Below are positions 19,601-29,227 of a stretch of DNA of 40,403 nt, in pieces; position 1 is the stretch's first letter; the number at the start of each line of letters is the position of its first letter. Location: positions 1-40,403 of the forward strand of contig JAAZZC010000142.1 in NCBI GenBank assembly GCA_014239335.1. The letters are read 5' to 3'. The notes beneath the pieces were generated by a model that ran no database searches, had not been told where the DNA came from, and worked only from the letters and a program-made list of their open reading frames with translations. The position numbers and the translations under genes were made by a program. This DNA comes from Verrucomicrobiales bacterium. GTDB taxonomy: Bacteria; Verrucomicrobiota; Verrucomicrobiia; Verrucomicrobiales; DEV007.

Positions 19601-22600
19601 TCAAAATCGGTACAGATTATTATATTTTCTAGATCTAATGTGTTAATCAATTTCAATCCTCTCCATTTTGGAGGTCCGTCAGGCAATTCTCCATCTCCTG
19701 CCTCGTCCTCCACAAATGGAGCTCCAGGAAAATGAGAAAATTGAATCCTGCGTTCTGGATCACCCACAATTGAAGCCTTACCTTCAATCTCAATCTTTAC
19801 ACCTTCGGCAACATAAACAGATACCCCTGCTTCCAAATAAAAGTCAACTCCGTCTGGCACCTTCACATCGTCCGTAACGTAGTACGGAGATCCATCTAAT
19901 TCCCAACGCACTTCACCTCCAATTACAACGAAGTCATAAAACCCCACATCCTTTTCCTTTTGCTCATCTGAATCTTCTACTATTGCTGGCGAGTCTTCTG
20001 AAAGCCTGAAGTCACCAGTTTCTGAATTCCTAAAAAGAGGGTCCAAACTTTGATTCCCTTCCCACCCTCCTTCAACTATGGAACCCTTAACTGCTATATC
20101 TTCCTCACTATAATCAGTCCGAACAGACAATCCATTACCCCATAAAATACTATTATTAACCACATACCGACTAGGCTCATCATTGCCGTCCTTATTCTCG
20201 ACCTGTAACCCAACTCCATCATTCCCAGAGACTGTTACACTATTAAGAATGACATCAGCATCATCCTTAGCCGAAATTCCAATAGCATTATTGACCAAAA
20301 GCCCACCATTTAATTGAAGAGATCCGCCAAATACACTAATTCCTTTATCCGAACAGTTTCTACATATAACACCTTCAACCAGAACGTCAGCTCCAAGAGT
20401 ATCTATCCCATCATCATCCATATACGCCACTGTAAGATTCTTAAGAATCAACTCCTGACCTGGCCTTGTTTCATGAAGATATATAGCATCATTGTCGTCA
20501 GTAACATTATCTTCTCTATAGACACCAAGCATATCGGTTATGTAAGAATCCTCCAAGAGAACCCCCGTATCAAAAGTCTCAAAACCCATCACTGACCTGG
20601 CCCAATGACACCTACGGAAAACCAAACTAGAACCTATTCCATTTTGTGCATTTGCCTGACCAATCTTTCCTCTATTATCTGATATCGTACAATCTTCAAA
20701 AACTACACTTGACCCAAGAACTCTCAAAACCCTGCCATGATCTGTATGCCCACCTTTTGGAGAATGACCACCACGGTGAATGTTTGTGAATTTAAAAATG
20801 GCACCTTCTGATTCATCAAATAATATCTGCCCCCACACTTCACCAGCAGAGGGAGAAGTGAACGTTATAGGCTCTTCACTATTACCAACGCAATTAATAG
20901 TACCTGCGATTATTAAGTCTGAACCAGCGGAACTCTGAGGCTCCTCATCCCCACTTAACAAAATAATGGTGCCAGGTAGAATATTGAGAACATGACCTTT
21001 AGGAACGGTCACATCACCTATAACACGAACGACCCCAGACCAATTAGTTACAGTATCCTCTAAAGCCCCTGAAACTTCGGTAAAATCTGGAGATGGCCCT
21101 AAACTAATGATGCTTTTAGAAACGCTCTGCTGCCCCATTTCAACATTTAAATTTAAATTTCCAGGATCTGTAGAGGGGCCAGAAATAAGAGCACTTAGCT
21201 GAAGATCAAAACTGATGTCAGAACTTCGATCATCGCCTTGCTTTATTTCTACAGCAATAACGTTTTTCCCTGCAACTAGTAGGTCTGCTGACAATTGAGA
21301 GAATTCCTGAAAGTTCTCAGTGGGAGCATCATCGCCATCAACTGTAAACTCATCAAAAGTCATTCCTGACTCCATGTTAGAGGTCTTAAAGAATTCCTTG
21401 CCGTTAATATATATTATAGCCCCATCGTCATACTTTAATCGCATTTCCAATGTAGAAATGTTTTCAATGTCATTCACATTAAATTCAGATCGAAAATATG
21501 TTGTAGCGTATTTATTTCTTGAGTTTGGCCCAAAGCTCACCTCTGTGACTTCATCATCATCACCATACCCCAATTCAGCCCTGCCTCTTTGCCATCCCGA
21601 ATCATCAAAATTCACAGCCTGCCAAAGGACGCCCTGATCAGATCCATTATCGAGGTAGCTCCATACTGAACCCTCTGAAAGGAGAACTACTTCCTCTTCT
21701 AATCCACCACCCTGCACAGTCACTAATGCACTTCCCAAGCCATTTCTAAGATTAACAACATTAGGACTTATTCTGACTCCAGCCCTATTTGCAGTCAGAG
21801 TCACTGAAGTGTCCCAAACATCTCTTAAATAAGAACCATTAGAGCCCCTTACATCTACACGCACAAGGAATGGAACCTTAGGAATATATGAGTCTCGAGT
21901 CGTTAAGAATAAGTTACCGCTAATATTAGTACCTGTAAGGTCTCCTGAAACCTCTGTGACTTTTCCTGTATCATTCCATAATTTTATATACTCTTCATGC
22001 AACATCTGACCATCAGCCCCTTCATAAAAAGCGACTCTAACCCTATTTAACCCTGGCATTAAAGCACCTCCATTTGAAAATGAACGGAGCGTTAAATTCC
22101 ACACCCCTTCACGAGGATTAAGATTTGCATCTATCCCATTAACTTTTACGGATTTAACCTTTCCAACATGAAAATCTCCACTGAACCTAGCATCTCCATT
22201 AACTGTGCGGTAATACCCATCACTTGATTCGGGCAAATCCACCTCTACTGAATAATTAGTCTGTATTTGCGCCAAGACTCCACGCCTACGATCAACAACA
22301 AACTCCTTCATCTCATCTAAAACATCGGAAGGAAAAAACGCGCCTACTGCCCTATCAATGATTGGATTGATAAGCTCTGGCCTAAATTTGCTCTCAATTA
22401 TCTGAATAAATTTGGCGTAATAACGGGGGATGATATCAGGATGAGACAAAAACTCACTCAACCCATCAACGCCTGTATATGTGAAAATTGACAAGTTAGG
22501 ACTCCCTGATCTCGTTCCCTGATCTAATACCGTATCTAAATCATGGGGAACTAACTGAAACCGTTGATCGTTCTCGCCTCTGTACAAAGCATAATCATCG

Positions 22601-24327
22601 CCTTTACCTGTAGTAAGACCTCCCTCCCTATTTCCTATCAGTGAATCCACAGCTAAGAAATGCAACCACTGATCAATATCTATAACTTCAGACAATCTCT
22701 CAATGTAATCAGGCTCTTCATCACTGTTTAACGTTTTCGTCAGATTAATAATATCAGACCAATCATCTACTGATTTATTTGTCTTCTTGAAATAAGTATT
22801 ACGATAAGAGTCAGACTGTTCCCCTTCATATTTAAGGTCACCCTCATCTCCATTATCCTCATCATCTCTCACTTGGTATATGTTCCCATCAGAATCTTCA
22901 GGCCAGTGAGCATCAACGAAATTTGAATCGAGGGACTCCGTTCTAGCATAGTAACCGAACATCCGTGGCCCACCGGACTCCGCAAGGTCTTCTCCATTAA
23001 TGTGAAGCTTAACAGGAATACTGTCAGCTGCCTTAACCCCCAACCATTGATAAAGCCAACTTCCAACGACTTGAGAATGAGTGTACTGACAATTAAATTT
23101 TATTGATTCCTGTCCGTTCCAAGAATCATCTGATCTAAATTTAATTAAATGATTGTTTGGAGGGCCATTCCGGCTACTCGCTCCTCGGTTGCGAATCGAA
23201 GACAAGTACCTCACTCTCTCCCCTTTTCCGTCAAAACTAATGAAAGTACAATTCATTTCAGCATTGCTATCAGATTGGCTGGATCGACGCCCAATCTCTT
23301 CAAGCTCACCTCGTTCAGCGTCAGTCATGATCACATAATAACTAGGCACGGAATCGTTATGCTCGTAATCATCATCCACCATATACAAATAATTACACAC
23401 ATTACCCTTCCCAAGTATTCGAAGTGGCCACTGTCTAGATTCATTTTCGCCAACTCCAAGAACAAAGAAAAACTCAACAACCGATTTGTCCTGCTGCTCT
23501 GGAATTTCAGCAAAATAAGCGCCCTCCTCATTAACTTTCATATCCATTGAAGCAAAATCATCAGCGGCACCGTCGACCTTCCAAAACAGTTCAAGCCCGA
23601 GATCGTCAAACCTTGAAGAATTATCAATTTTAATAGTTACTCGAACAGGATCCGTTGATTTTGGCAGTACCGGAAAATGGCTGATACTTTCTATTAATGG
23701 AACTAGTTTTGGATCATAAACTGAATTTTGTTGACCAGGGGTTCCTCCTTCTAAAATAGAAGAACTCCAATTTTGACCATTATTATTTTTGTCAGCCCAG
23801 TTGACCAACTCTAAAGACCTTCCTCCACCATCATGCAAAGCCTCCCAAACCCAACCTTCATGCCCACGATCATCGGGTCCGGTTTTTCTTGAAGCCCAAA
23901 AACCCTCATCAGCATAATCAACTTGATCTATTTCTTTATTAGAACCGTCTCTTATTCGTATTCTCTCTCCAGTATTTGATAATTTTCCGACCCAAGGGCC
24001 CAATGCTTCTGGGGCATCAGGATAAAATGACGCAAACCTTTCTGGATCCGCAGCAACAACCACAAAAGATTCAGGATCAATAACATAATTGGGAAATTCA
24101 TAATTTACACCAGCACTTATACGCCAACCCTGAAGAGCAATTTCTTGCGGGCCCGAATTATATATCTCAATCCACTCCTTGCTGAAATCCTCAACCCCGT
24201 CTTCATCCTTTATGGAATAATTAATTTCATTGATAATCAATTTTGCTTCCACTTTAGACGATGCCAAATTGATTATCGCGCAACACCACAGCAAAGGGAT
24301 CAGGGTTATAGAAGGGTCAATCTTCAT
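16633..24327 (-). CDS. Giant secreted protein: lamin-tail domain, CotH-like kinase domain, right-handed beta-helix region, further lamin-tail domains
   Basis: 2564 aa; signal-like N-terminus; LTD-type KLIINEINYS...EWIEIYNSG; CotH-like SIRNRGASSRNGPPNNHLIKFRSDDSWNG..MFGYYARTESLDSNFVDAH..HDLDTVLD; repeated 'V..NSILWGNG', 'DNIL', 'SRNVF' beta-helix rungs; three C-terminal LTD repeats (LNEVLISNEG.., LRISEWLANPG.., LRIIEIMYNPLGG..); terminal DDDGDGLINALQYVLGG. Confidence 0.88.
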   Translation of the reverse strand: MKIDPSITLIPLLWCCAIINLASSKVEAKLIINEINYSIKDEDGVEDFSKEWIEIYNSGPQEIALQGWRISAGVNYEFPNYVIDPESFVVVAADPERFASFYPDAPEALGPWVGKLSNTGERIRIRDGSNKEIDQVDYADEGFWASRKTGPDDRGHEGWVWEALHDGGGRSLELVNWADKNNNGQNWSSSILEGGTPGQQNSVYDPKLVPLIESISHFPVLPKSTDPVRVTIKIDNSSRFDDLGLELFWKVDGAADDFASMDMKVNEEGAYFAEIPEQQDKSVVEFFFVLGVGENESRQWPLRILGKGNVCNYLYMVDDDYEHNDSVPSYYVIMTDAERGELEEIGRRSSQSDSNAEMNCTFISFDGKGERVRYLSSIRNRGASSRNGPPNNHLIKFRSDDSWNGQESIKFNCQYTHSQVVGSWLYQWLGVKAADSIPVKLHINGEDLAESGGPRMFGYYARTESLDSNFVDAHWPEDSDGNIYQVRDDEDNGDEGDLKYEGEQSDSYRNTYFKKTNKSVDDWSDIINLTKTLNSDEEPDYIERLSEVIDIDQWLHFLAVDSLIGNREGGLTTGKGDDYALYRGENDQRFQLVPHDLDTVLDQGTRSGSPNLSIFTYTGVDGLSEFLSHPDIIPRYYAKFIQIIESKFRPELINPIIDRAVGAFFPSDVLDEMKEFVVDRRRGVLAQIQTNYSVEVDLPESSDGYYRTVNGDARFSGDFHVGKVKSVKVNGIDANLNPREGVWNLTLRSFSNGGALMPGLNRVRVAFYEGADGQMLHEEYIKLWNDTGKVTEVSGDLTGTNISGNLFLTTRDSYIPKVPFLVRVDVRGSNGSYLRDVWDTSVTLTANRAGVRISPNVVNLRNGLGSALVTVQGGGLEEEVVLLSEGSVWSYLDNGSDQGVLWQAVNFDDSGWQRGRAELGYGDDDEVTEVSFGPNSRNKYATTYFRSEFNVNDIENISTLEMRLKYDDGAIIYINGKEFFKTSNMESGMTFDEFTVDGDDAPTENFQEFSQLSADLLVAGKNVIAVEIKQGDDRSSDISFDLQLSALISGPSTDPGNLNLNVEMGQQSVSKSIISLGPSPDFTEVSGALEDTVTNWSGVVRVIGDVTVPKGHVLNILPGTIILLSGDEEPQSSAGSDLIIAGTINCVGNSEEPITFTSPSAGEVWGQILFDESEGAIFKFTNIHRGGHSPKGGHTDHGRVLRVLGSSVVFEDCTISDNRGKIGQANAQNGIGSSLVFRRCHWARSVMGFETFDTGVLLEDSYITDMLGVYREDNVTDDNDAIYLHETRPGQELILKNLTVAYMDDDGIDTLGADVLVEGVICRNCSDKGISVFGGSLQLNGGLLVNNAIGISAKDDADVILNSVTVSGNDGVGLQVENKDGNDEPSRYVVNNSILWGNGLSVRTDYSEEDIAVKGSIVEGGWEGNQSLDPLFRNSETGDFRLSEDSPAIVEDSDEQKEKDVGFYDFVVIGGEVRWELDGSPYYVTDDVKVPDGVDFYLEAGVSVYVAEGVKIEIEGKASIVGDPERRIQFSHFPGAPFVEDEAGDGELPDGPPKWRGLKLINTLDLENIIICTDFESAQDDEGAIGVIKSQCVIDDVSFSRTHIRMIYTEDASVIIRNTKFPDMFTDEEKPAELGLDNISEHIKGIGEIPEGGRYIIRDNYFGRNKGHNDVIDVDSGWRPGPIVQIIGNYFAGAGDELCDLGGDVYLSENVFLNVFKDDETSDRGYANAISTGDVGPGATFSISRNVFSDVDHAISLKIQSAAIFENNTVYKIHPDFNDRFDNPSVASVVNLFIPTDTDSRATHGKGAYLTDNILVTPRVFSGADDAKEPPYPVTPLELVQNLLDPQLSDLTIGRNHEGLSILDLGKNNTIDFPLFADPESQDFKLHPASPARGAGKFGQDLGALVRSGIFISGEPPSITTDQEAALMVGGPGYFSYRWRFKDTEWSEVIEIGDGFNPLVGVTVRSGRILLKDLLPGVYSIEVLGQDFAGNWQEMPTQSEQWEIVESYPDRLVLNEVLISNEGVYESDGGNPSYVELYNSSPKPISLNGYYVSSSIEGDSRIDLDQISEIEAWGYLVIEINPSNDSMEIKKGGGSIYLFDSGKILDSIDYGFQAVNYSIGRYGRNSLWMLNVPTPGAENREVRIGDPSGLRISEWLANPGQLDRSEFIELVNNSSFPVELTGVSLSDSLTYGENSMLLPELSFIAPNNYVTVEPKGFKLATDLDQIVLTDRDGSLLDNVIYGPQIEGLSEGKIAGSDSYQKFIVPTPGVMQPVQGSDEYVEYERLLEIYNSLRIIEIMYNPLGGSEYEYIELQNVGEKTLNLNGISFVKGIEYTFGEMFLSPKESVVLASNLNAFTSRYGEINHLIVEYAGRLNNGGEELILQLPEPYPFNMVRFSFNDEWYSQADGEGYSLELKDLTIDPPLYNSRASWVISSYLGSPHGIILEETYEMWSDENKVGPPYVDDDGDGLINALQYVLGGGVKRFNQINLPRFDILSNEMIWEVATRLAVSDYRVVFEYSDDLKQWNELPIDTVKVESLMRNNVIRLPSTSQKAFLRLRLDSSSE

Positions 24328-24501
24328 ACTAGAAAATTCAATTTCTTATGACAAAGAAATCACACTTTAGATTCATCTGTTTTTGAAAAAAACTTGCCTT
24401 ATCATTATTAGCCTAGGGTAATATATTTGGTATTTTACTCTTTATCTGTCAAAATCCAAAACAAGAGTACTCCCCACTTATTAAGCCGAGATTAATGAGA
24501 C

Positions 24502-24537
24502 AAAAAAACCGCACCCCCTATCGAGAGAGTGCGGTTT
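24502..24537 (-). terminator. Rho-independent terminator of the HU-like gene
   Basis: Perfect 9-bp stem AAACCGCAC (24506-24514) / GTGCGGTTT (24529-24537); on the minus strand it is followed by a run of 7 T. Confidence 0.85.
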
Positions 24538-24560
24538 AATTAATTTGATCAGTCTGTAAT

Positions 24561-24872
24561 TTATCCAGCGACCATGTCCTTTAGATTTTTCAAAGGACGG
24601 ATCTTGACTACTTTACGCTCAGGCTTAGCTGAAACTGTGATCATTTCCCCTGTAAATGGGCTCTTCATCTCCCTTTCCGGAGTTGCAGGTTTGATCTGTC
24701 TAACGATCTTACATAGACCTGGAATTGTGAATGCACCCGCTTCTCCATTGATCGAAGCGGAAATTTGATTAGTTAACGAGTCTAAAACACTGATAACATC
24801 TTGTTTTTTAAGTCCAGTCTGTTCAGCAATGCTGTTTAAAACTTGTGTTTTGCTAGGTGGTTTAACTGCCAT
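24561..24872 (-). CDS. HU family DNA-binding protein (PVC-type variant)
   Basis: KTQVLNSIAEQTGLKKQDVISVLDSLTNQISASI..AGAFTIPGLCKIVRQIKPATPEREMKSPFTGEMITVSAKPERKVVKIRPLKNLKDMV. Confidence 0.85.
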   Translation of the reverse strand: MAVKPPSKTQVLNSIAEQTGLKKQDVISVLDSLTNQISASINGEAGAFTIPGLCKIVRQIKPATPEREMKSPFTGEMITVSAKPERKVVKIRPLKNLKDMVAG

Positions 24873-24927
24873 GGTATTTCTTTATTGTTAGTTGTGATGG
24901 GTCTCTCTTAAGAGTTCTTAAATATAT

Positions 24928-24958
24928 ATTATACTTATACGATTTTATGAAAGGTCAA
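24928..24958 (-). promoter_or_regulatory. Candidate promoter for the HU-like gene
   Basis: Minus strand TTGACC (24958-24953), 19-nt spacer, TATAAT (24933-24928), about 55 nt upstream of the start codon; spacer slightly long. Confidence 0.4.
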
Positions 24959-25443
24959 CCAACAAAAAAGCTAAAAAGACTATAAATACCAATTTTTTTT
25001 TATTTTCAGGGTATTGATTCAATCAAATTGAAAAAAATAAGGAAGAGTAATTATTTAATAGTTTTAAAAACTTTTACAGCTTAATAATTTACAACAACTT
25101 ATGTAAGTCCTCTTATTTACCTAGATTGATAGCGTTATATATAAGAAATTCTTAAATTTGAATCAAAAAACAATAATTAAACGCATCATAAAAATTTTAT
25201 AACTTTAGGCACTTCGACAGATTTCATCAAATAATTTATATAATTAAGCAAATCAGAATAGGAATATTAATTCGAATCGACTTAAGGCAATATTTATTGG
25301 ATTTTATGAAAAAAACTTACTTCCATCTAAAGTATGAACATAAATAAGTAATTCTCGATCGATTTTCACATATACTTAATAGATACAGTTAAGGGTTCTT
25401 GCCCAATCTAAATGAGGAGATAACATTCCTGCAATTAAGCCCA

Positions 25444-26247
25444 ATGAAAAATCGCATAGAACAGAAATTTGAACTGCTTAAAATTGACAAAAAAGCAGCA
25501 TTCGTCGCTTATGTATGTGCAGGAGACCCCACTATAGATAAATCATTAGAAATATTACTCTCCATCGATGAAGCAGGCGCTGATATTATTGAAATCGGCA
25601 TCCCCTTTTCAGACCCCCTCGCCGATGGCATCGTAAATCAGATGGCAGCAAGCAGAGCCCTTAATGCTGGGATGACAGTCCCTCATGTTATAGATCTTAT
25701 TAAGAGCTTTAGAAAGCATTCTCAAACCCCCTTAGTCTTATTCACCTACCTCAACCCAATATATAACTATGGATATGAACGCTTCCATGAAGATGCTTCA
25801 ATGGCTGGAGCCGACGGCATATTAACTCTTGATCTTCCACCCTCTGAGGAAAACATCAATGAAGAGCTCTGCAATGCAAAAGGACTCCTCCCCATTCGTT
25901 TAATTGCACCCACAACTCCAAAAGCTAGAATTGCACAAATTGCAAAAAGCGGGCTAGGTTTCATCTATTACGTATCTAGAGAAGGAGTCACTGGCAAACA
26001 AACAAAACTCGCCGAAGGGATACAAGAACAAATATTATCGATTAAAAAGCTAACGGACTTGCCAATTGTGGTTGGTTTTGGAATATCATCACCTGAACAA
26101 TCCAAAGACGTTGCAAGCATGTCCGATGGTGTTGTTGTTGGAAGTGCGATCGTTGATTTTATTTCAAAAAATCAGAACCAGGCAAACCTTAAAGAGCTAG
26201 TTCATGATTTTGTAAAACCTCTGGCTGACGCCTCCAAAATTAATTAA
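25444..26247 (+). CDS. trpA: Tryptophan synthase alpha subunit
   Basis: AAFVAYVCAGDPTIDKSLEILLSIDEAGADIIEIGIPFSDPLADG, GFIYYVSREGVTG, VVGFGISSPEQ; ATG at 25444 preferred over the TTG at 25399 in the ORF track. Confidence 0.96.
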   Translation: MKNRIEQKFELLKIDKKAAFVAYVCAGDPTIDKSLEILLSIDEAGADIIEIGIPFSDPLADGIVNQMAASRALNAGMTVPHVIDLIKSFRKHSQTPLVLFTYLNPIYNYGYERFHEDASMAGADGILTLDLPPSEENINEELCNAKGLLPIRLIAPTTPKARIAQIAKSGLGFIYYVSREGVTGKQTKLAEGIQEQILSIKKLTDLPIVVGFGISSPEQSKDVASMSDGVVVGSAIVDFISKNQNQANLKELVHDFVKPLADASKIN

Positions 26248-26254
26248 CTTTGTA

Positions 26255-27061
26255 ATGCTAAATTTCACCAAAATGAACGGAGCTGGAAATGACTTCGTTA
26301 TAATTGACAACCGGGATCTCAATTGTGGGCTAGAAAAGAATAAAATAGAAAGCTTGTGTAATCGTCACAGTGGAATTGGGGCAGATGGTTTTATGGCTGT
26401 TGAACCTTCCCAATCCAATGGCGATTATAGAATGCGATACTTTAATTCTGACGGCAATGAAGCGGAAATGTGCGGAAATGGTGCGCGATGTTTTGCTCGT
26501 TTTATTTACACCCTGCAAGAGCAGAAGAAGGAAACAATAAAAATCGAAACTGTGGCAGGAATTGTCGTCGCTGAAATTCTCGACCCCGGAGTGCAAATAA
26601 TGCTTAGCTCTCCATTTAATCTTAAGTTAAACATTCCAATTGAAATAAACGAACAACGAGAACTCATTCACTTTATTAATACAGGCGTTCCTCATGCTGT
26701 GTTATTAGTTGATGAACTCGAATCAATTAATATAAAGAAAACAGGATCAGCAATACGACATCATTCCGAATTTGCCCCAGAAGGAACCAACGTCAATTTT
26801 CAAAAAATTGAATCATCAAACACTTTAACTATTCGCACATATGAACGTGGAGTTGAAAACGAAACGCTTGCTTGCGGGACAGGCATGGTTGCAAACGCAC
26901 TCATTCATGACCAACTTAATAATATAAACCCGCCAGTTTTTGTTAATGTCAAAGGAGGCGACACATTAAAAGTCTCCTGGGAAAAGGAAAATGATTCTTA
27001 TAAAAATGTTACACTAACAGGACCTGCAGAAATCGTCTTTGAAGGAAAAATTAATGTTTGA
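26255..27061 (+). CDS. dapF: Diaminopimelate epimerase
   Basis: FTKMNGAGNDFVIIDNR, EMCGNGARCFARF, ETLACGTGMVA active-site motifs. Confidence 0.96.
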   Translation: MLNFTKMNGAGNDFVIIDNRDLNCGLEKNKIESLCNRHSGIGADGFMAVEPSQSNGDYRMRYFNSDGNEAEMCGNGARCFARFIYTLQEQKKETIKIETVAGIVVAEILDPGVQIMLSSPFNLKLNIPIEINEQRELIHFINTGVPHAVLLVDELESINIKKTGSAIRHHSEFAPEGTNVNFQKIESSNTLTIRTYERGVENETLACGTGMVANALIHDQLNNINPPVFVNVKGGDTLKVSWEKENDSYKNVTLTGPAEIVFEGKINV

Positions 27062-27932
27062 AGGAGCACACACAGCACTCGTTACACCATTCAACAATAA
27101 TAATGTTGATGAGAATTCTTTACGCGAACTGATTGATTTTCAGTTTAATAATGGCATAAGCGGAATCGTTCCTTGCGGCACCACAGGTGAATCCCCGACC
27201 CTAACAGACTCGGAACATAAGCGCATTATTGACATTACAGTTGATGCAACAAATGGCAGGGGCCTTGTAATTGCCGGAACTGGATCCAACTGCACTCGTG
27301 AAGCAATCAAAATGACTCAATTTGCTGAAAAGTCTGGTGCAAATGCGGCCCTTTTAGTATGCCCATATTATAACAAACCATCCCAAGAAGGGCTGTTCCA
27401 ACATTATAAGTCAATCGCTAATCAAACCTCATTACCCATCATGCTTTACAGTATACCTGGGCGTTCAGTGATTGAAATATCGGTTGAAACTCAAGCCCGT
27501 CTCCATGAGGAATGCCCCAATATTTGCGCAATGAAAGAAGCTGGAGGCAATGTAGCCCGAGTAGAGGAAATCAGAAACTCTTTGCCCTCATCATATGAGG
27601 TTTTAAGCGGTGACGATGCCCTCACATTGCCGTTCATGAATAAGGGCGCTGTAGGAGTAGTCAGCGTCGCGTCAAATATTATACCTTCGCAACTCGCGTC
27701 ACTTGTTAGAGCCATTTTAAATGGCAAATCTGATGAAGCTAAAAACATTAACACTGAATGCAAAACCCTCTTTGAAGGGTTGCTTGGTCTTGACACTAAT
27801 CCCATTCCGATCAAGGAAGCCATGGCGCTAACAGGGAAAATCACTAATGAATTGCGATTGCCTTTAGTGGGACTGAATCAAACAGCTAAAGCTGATCTCA
27901 TTAGTTTGCTCAAGAATCTTGGTATTATTTGA
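27054..27932 (+). CDS. dapA: 4-hydroxy-tetrahydrodipicolinate synthase
   Basis: GAHTALVTPFN, GTTGESPTLTDSEH, CPYYNKPSQEGLFQHYKSIA, CAMKEAGG catalytic lysine; ATG at 27054 overlaps dapF by 8 nt. Confidence 0.96.
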   Translation: MFEGAHTALVTPFNNNNVDENSLRELIDFQFNNGISGIVPCGTTGESPTLTDSEHKRIIDITVDATNGRGLVIAGTGSNCTREAIKMTQFAEKSGANAALLVCPYYNKPSQEGLFQHYKSIANQTSLPIMLYSIPGRSVIEISVETQARLHEECPNICAMKEAGGNVARVEEIRNSLPSSYEVLSGDDALTLPFMNKGAVGVVSVASNIIPSQLASLVRAILNGKSDEAKNINTECKTLFEGLLGLDTNPIPIKEAMALTGKITNELRLPLVGLNQTAKADLISLLKNLGII

Positions 27933-27952
27933 ATTTAACCTATTATTTCAAC

Positions 27953-28696
27953 ATGAATGAACCACTAAAGATATTAGTTACTGGCTCTCAAGGACGAATG
28001 GGAATGGCCGTGATTGATTGCTGCCATAATGACAGTGAGGTAAATGTTTCTGGTAGCATTGATGTTGGTGACCCTATATCAGACCATATTGATTCATGTG
28101 ATGTAATTATAGATTTCAGTTCACACAAATTTACTATCAATCTCCTTAGCGAATCCCTTAATTGCAGAAAGCCTGTAGTAATAGGAACGACCGGACATTC
28201 TGATGACGATCTCTCATCAATCACTAAAGCATCTGAAAAGCTATCAATTGTCATGGCACCAAACTTCAGCATAGGCGTTAATACTCTTTTCTGGCTCACA
28301 CAAAAGACCACTCAAATTCTCGGCAACAATTTTGATTTAGAAGTTGTCGAAATGCATCACAGAATGAAAATAGATGCACCTAGCGGCACAGCAAAGAGAC
28401 TCGGCGAAATATTAGCTGAAAGCAGAGGAGTTTCTTACGCAGATGATACTGTTCACGGAAGAAAGGGAATCACAGGGCAAAGAACACCTAAAGAAATAGG
28501 CATACACTCATTAAGAGGCGGCGATGTCGTTGGAGATCATACAGTAATTTATGCAAATGATGGTGAGCGGATAGAATTAACTCACAAAGCTTCAAGCCGT
28601 AATACTTTTGCAAATGGAGCAATACATGCTGCTAAATGGCTGTCTGGCCGTGACTCTGGCCTGTATGACATGCAAGATGTCCTCAACCTACACTAA
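27953..28696 (+). CDS. dapB: 4-hydroxy-tetrahydrodipicolinate reductase
   Basis: KILVTGSQGRMGMAV, EMHHRMKIDAPSGTAKRLGE, GRKGITGQRTPKEIGIHSLRGGDVVGDHTV; ATG at 27953 preferred over the TTG at 27929. Confidence 0.96.
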   Translation: MNEPLKILVTGSQGRMGMAVIDCCHNDSEVNVSGSIDVGDPISDHIDSCDVIIDFSSHKFTINLLSESLNCRKPVVIGTTGHSDDDLSSITKASEKLSIVMAPNFSIGVNTLFWLTQKTTQILGNNFDLEVVEMHHRMKIDAPSGTAKRLGEILAESRGVSYADDTVHGRKGITGQRTPKEIGIHSLRGGDVVGDHTVIYANDGERIELTHKASSRNTFANGAIHAAKWLSGRDSGLYDMQDVLNLH

Positions 28697-28714
28697 TGAT
28701 TCCAAAATAATCTG

Positions 28715-29227
28715 GTGAATCAGCTTAATTACGGCATTGCTTTTGGCAGCAATCTTGGCAATAGGCTCTCAAATCTTCGGCAAGCCAAAAGGCTACTTCT
28801 ACATCATTGCCCATCCCCTAAGGAGGCAACGTTCTCTCCGATCTATGAGACCCAGCCCGTTGATTGCGCGCTAAAAACTAACAATTTTTTAAACGCAGTC
28901 GCTAACATGCAATTATCTATGGCCCCTGAGGATGCTCTAGATTTGTGTATAAAAATTGAATCTACATTTGATAGACCGGAGAAGAGGGAGAAAAATGCTC
29001 CAAGGACAATTGATCTTGATATAATTTACGCAGGTTCTCTTATCCATAATTCAAAAAAACTAACAATTCCTCATCCGAAATTATACAAACGAAGATTTGT
29101 TCTCGAACCATTATCTGTAATTATGCCGACACTCGTTTTGACAAACCAAAAAAAAACAATACTACAGCTCCTGAATGATATAGAATCCTCTGAGCCTCCT
29201 TTAAGTAAAATTATTAATACTTGGTAA
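28715..29227 (+). CDS. folK: 2-amino-4-hydroxy-6-hydroxymethyldihydropteridine diphosphokinase (GTG start)
   Basis: AFGSNLGNRLSNLRQAK, FDRPEKREKNAPRTIDLDIIYAG, IPHPKLYKRRFVLEPL. Confidence 0.93.
   Translation: MNQLNYGIAFGSNLGNRLSNLRQAKRLLLHHCPSPKEATFSPIYETQPVDCALKTNNFLNAVANMQLSMAPEDALDLCIKIESTFDRPEKREKNAPRTIDLDIIYAGSLIHNSKKLTIPHPKLYKRRFVLEPLSVIMPTLVLTNQKKTILQLLNDIESSEPPLSKIINTW

Noticed and set aside
23149-23550. 133-aa plus-strand ORF inside the giant gene
   Set aside because: Antisense shadow of the CotH-like coding region; no independent start context or motif.
27491-27844. 117-aa minus-strand ORF inside dapA
   Set aside because: Antisense shadow of dapA coding sequence.
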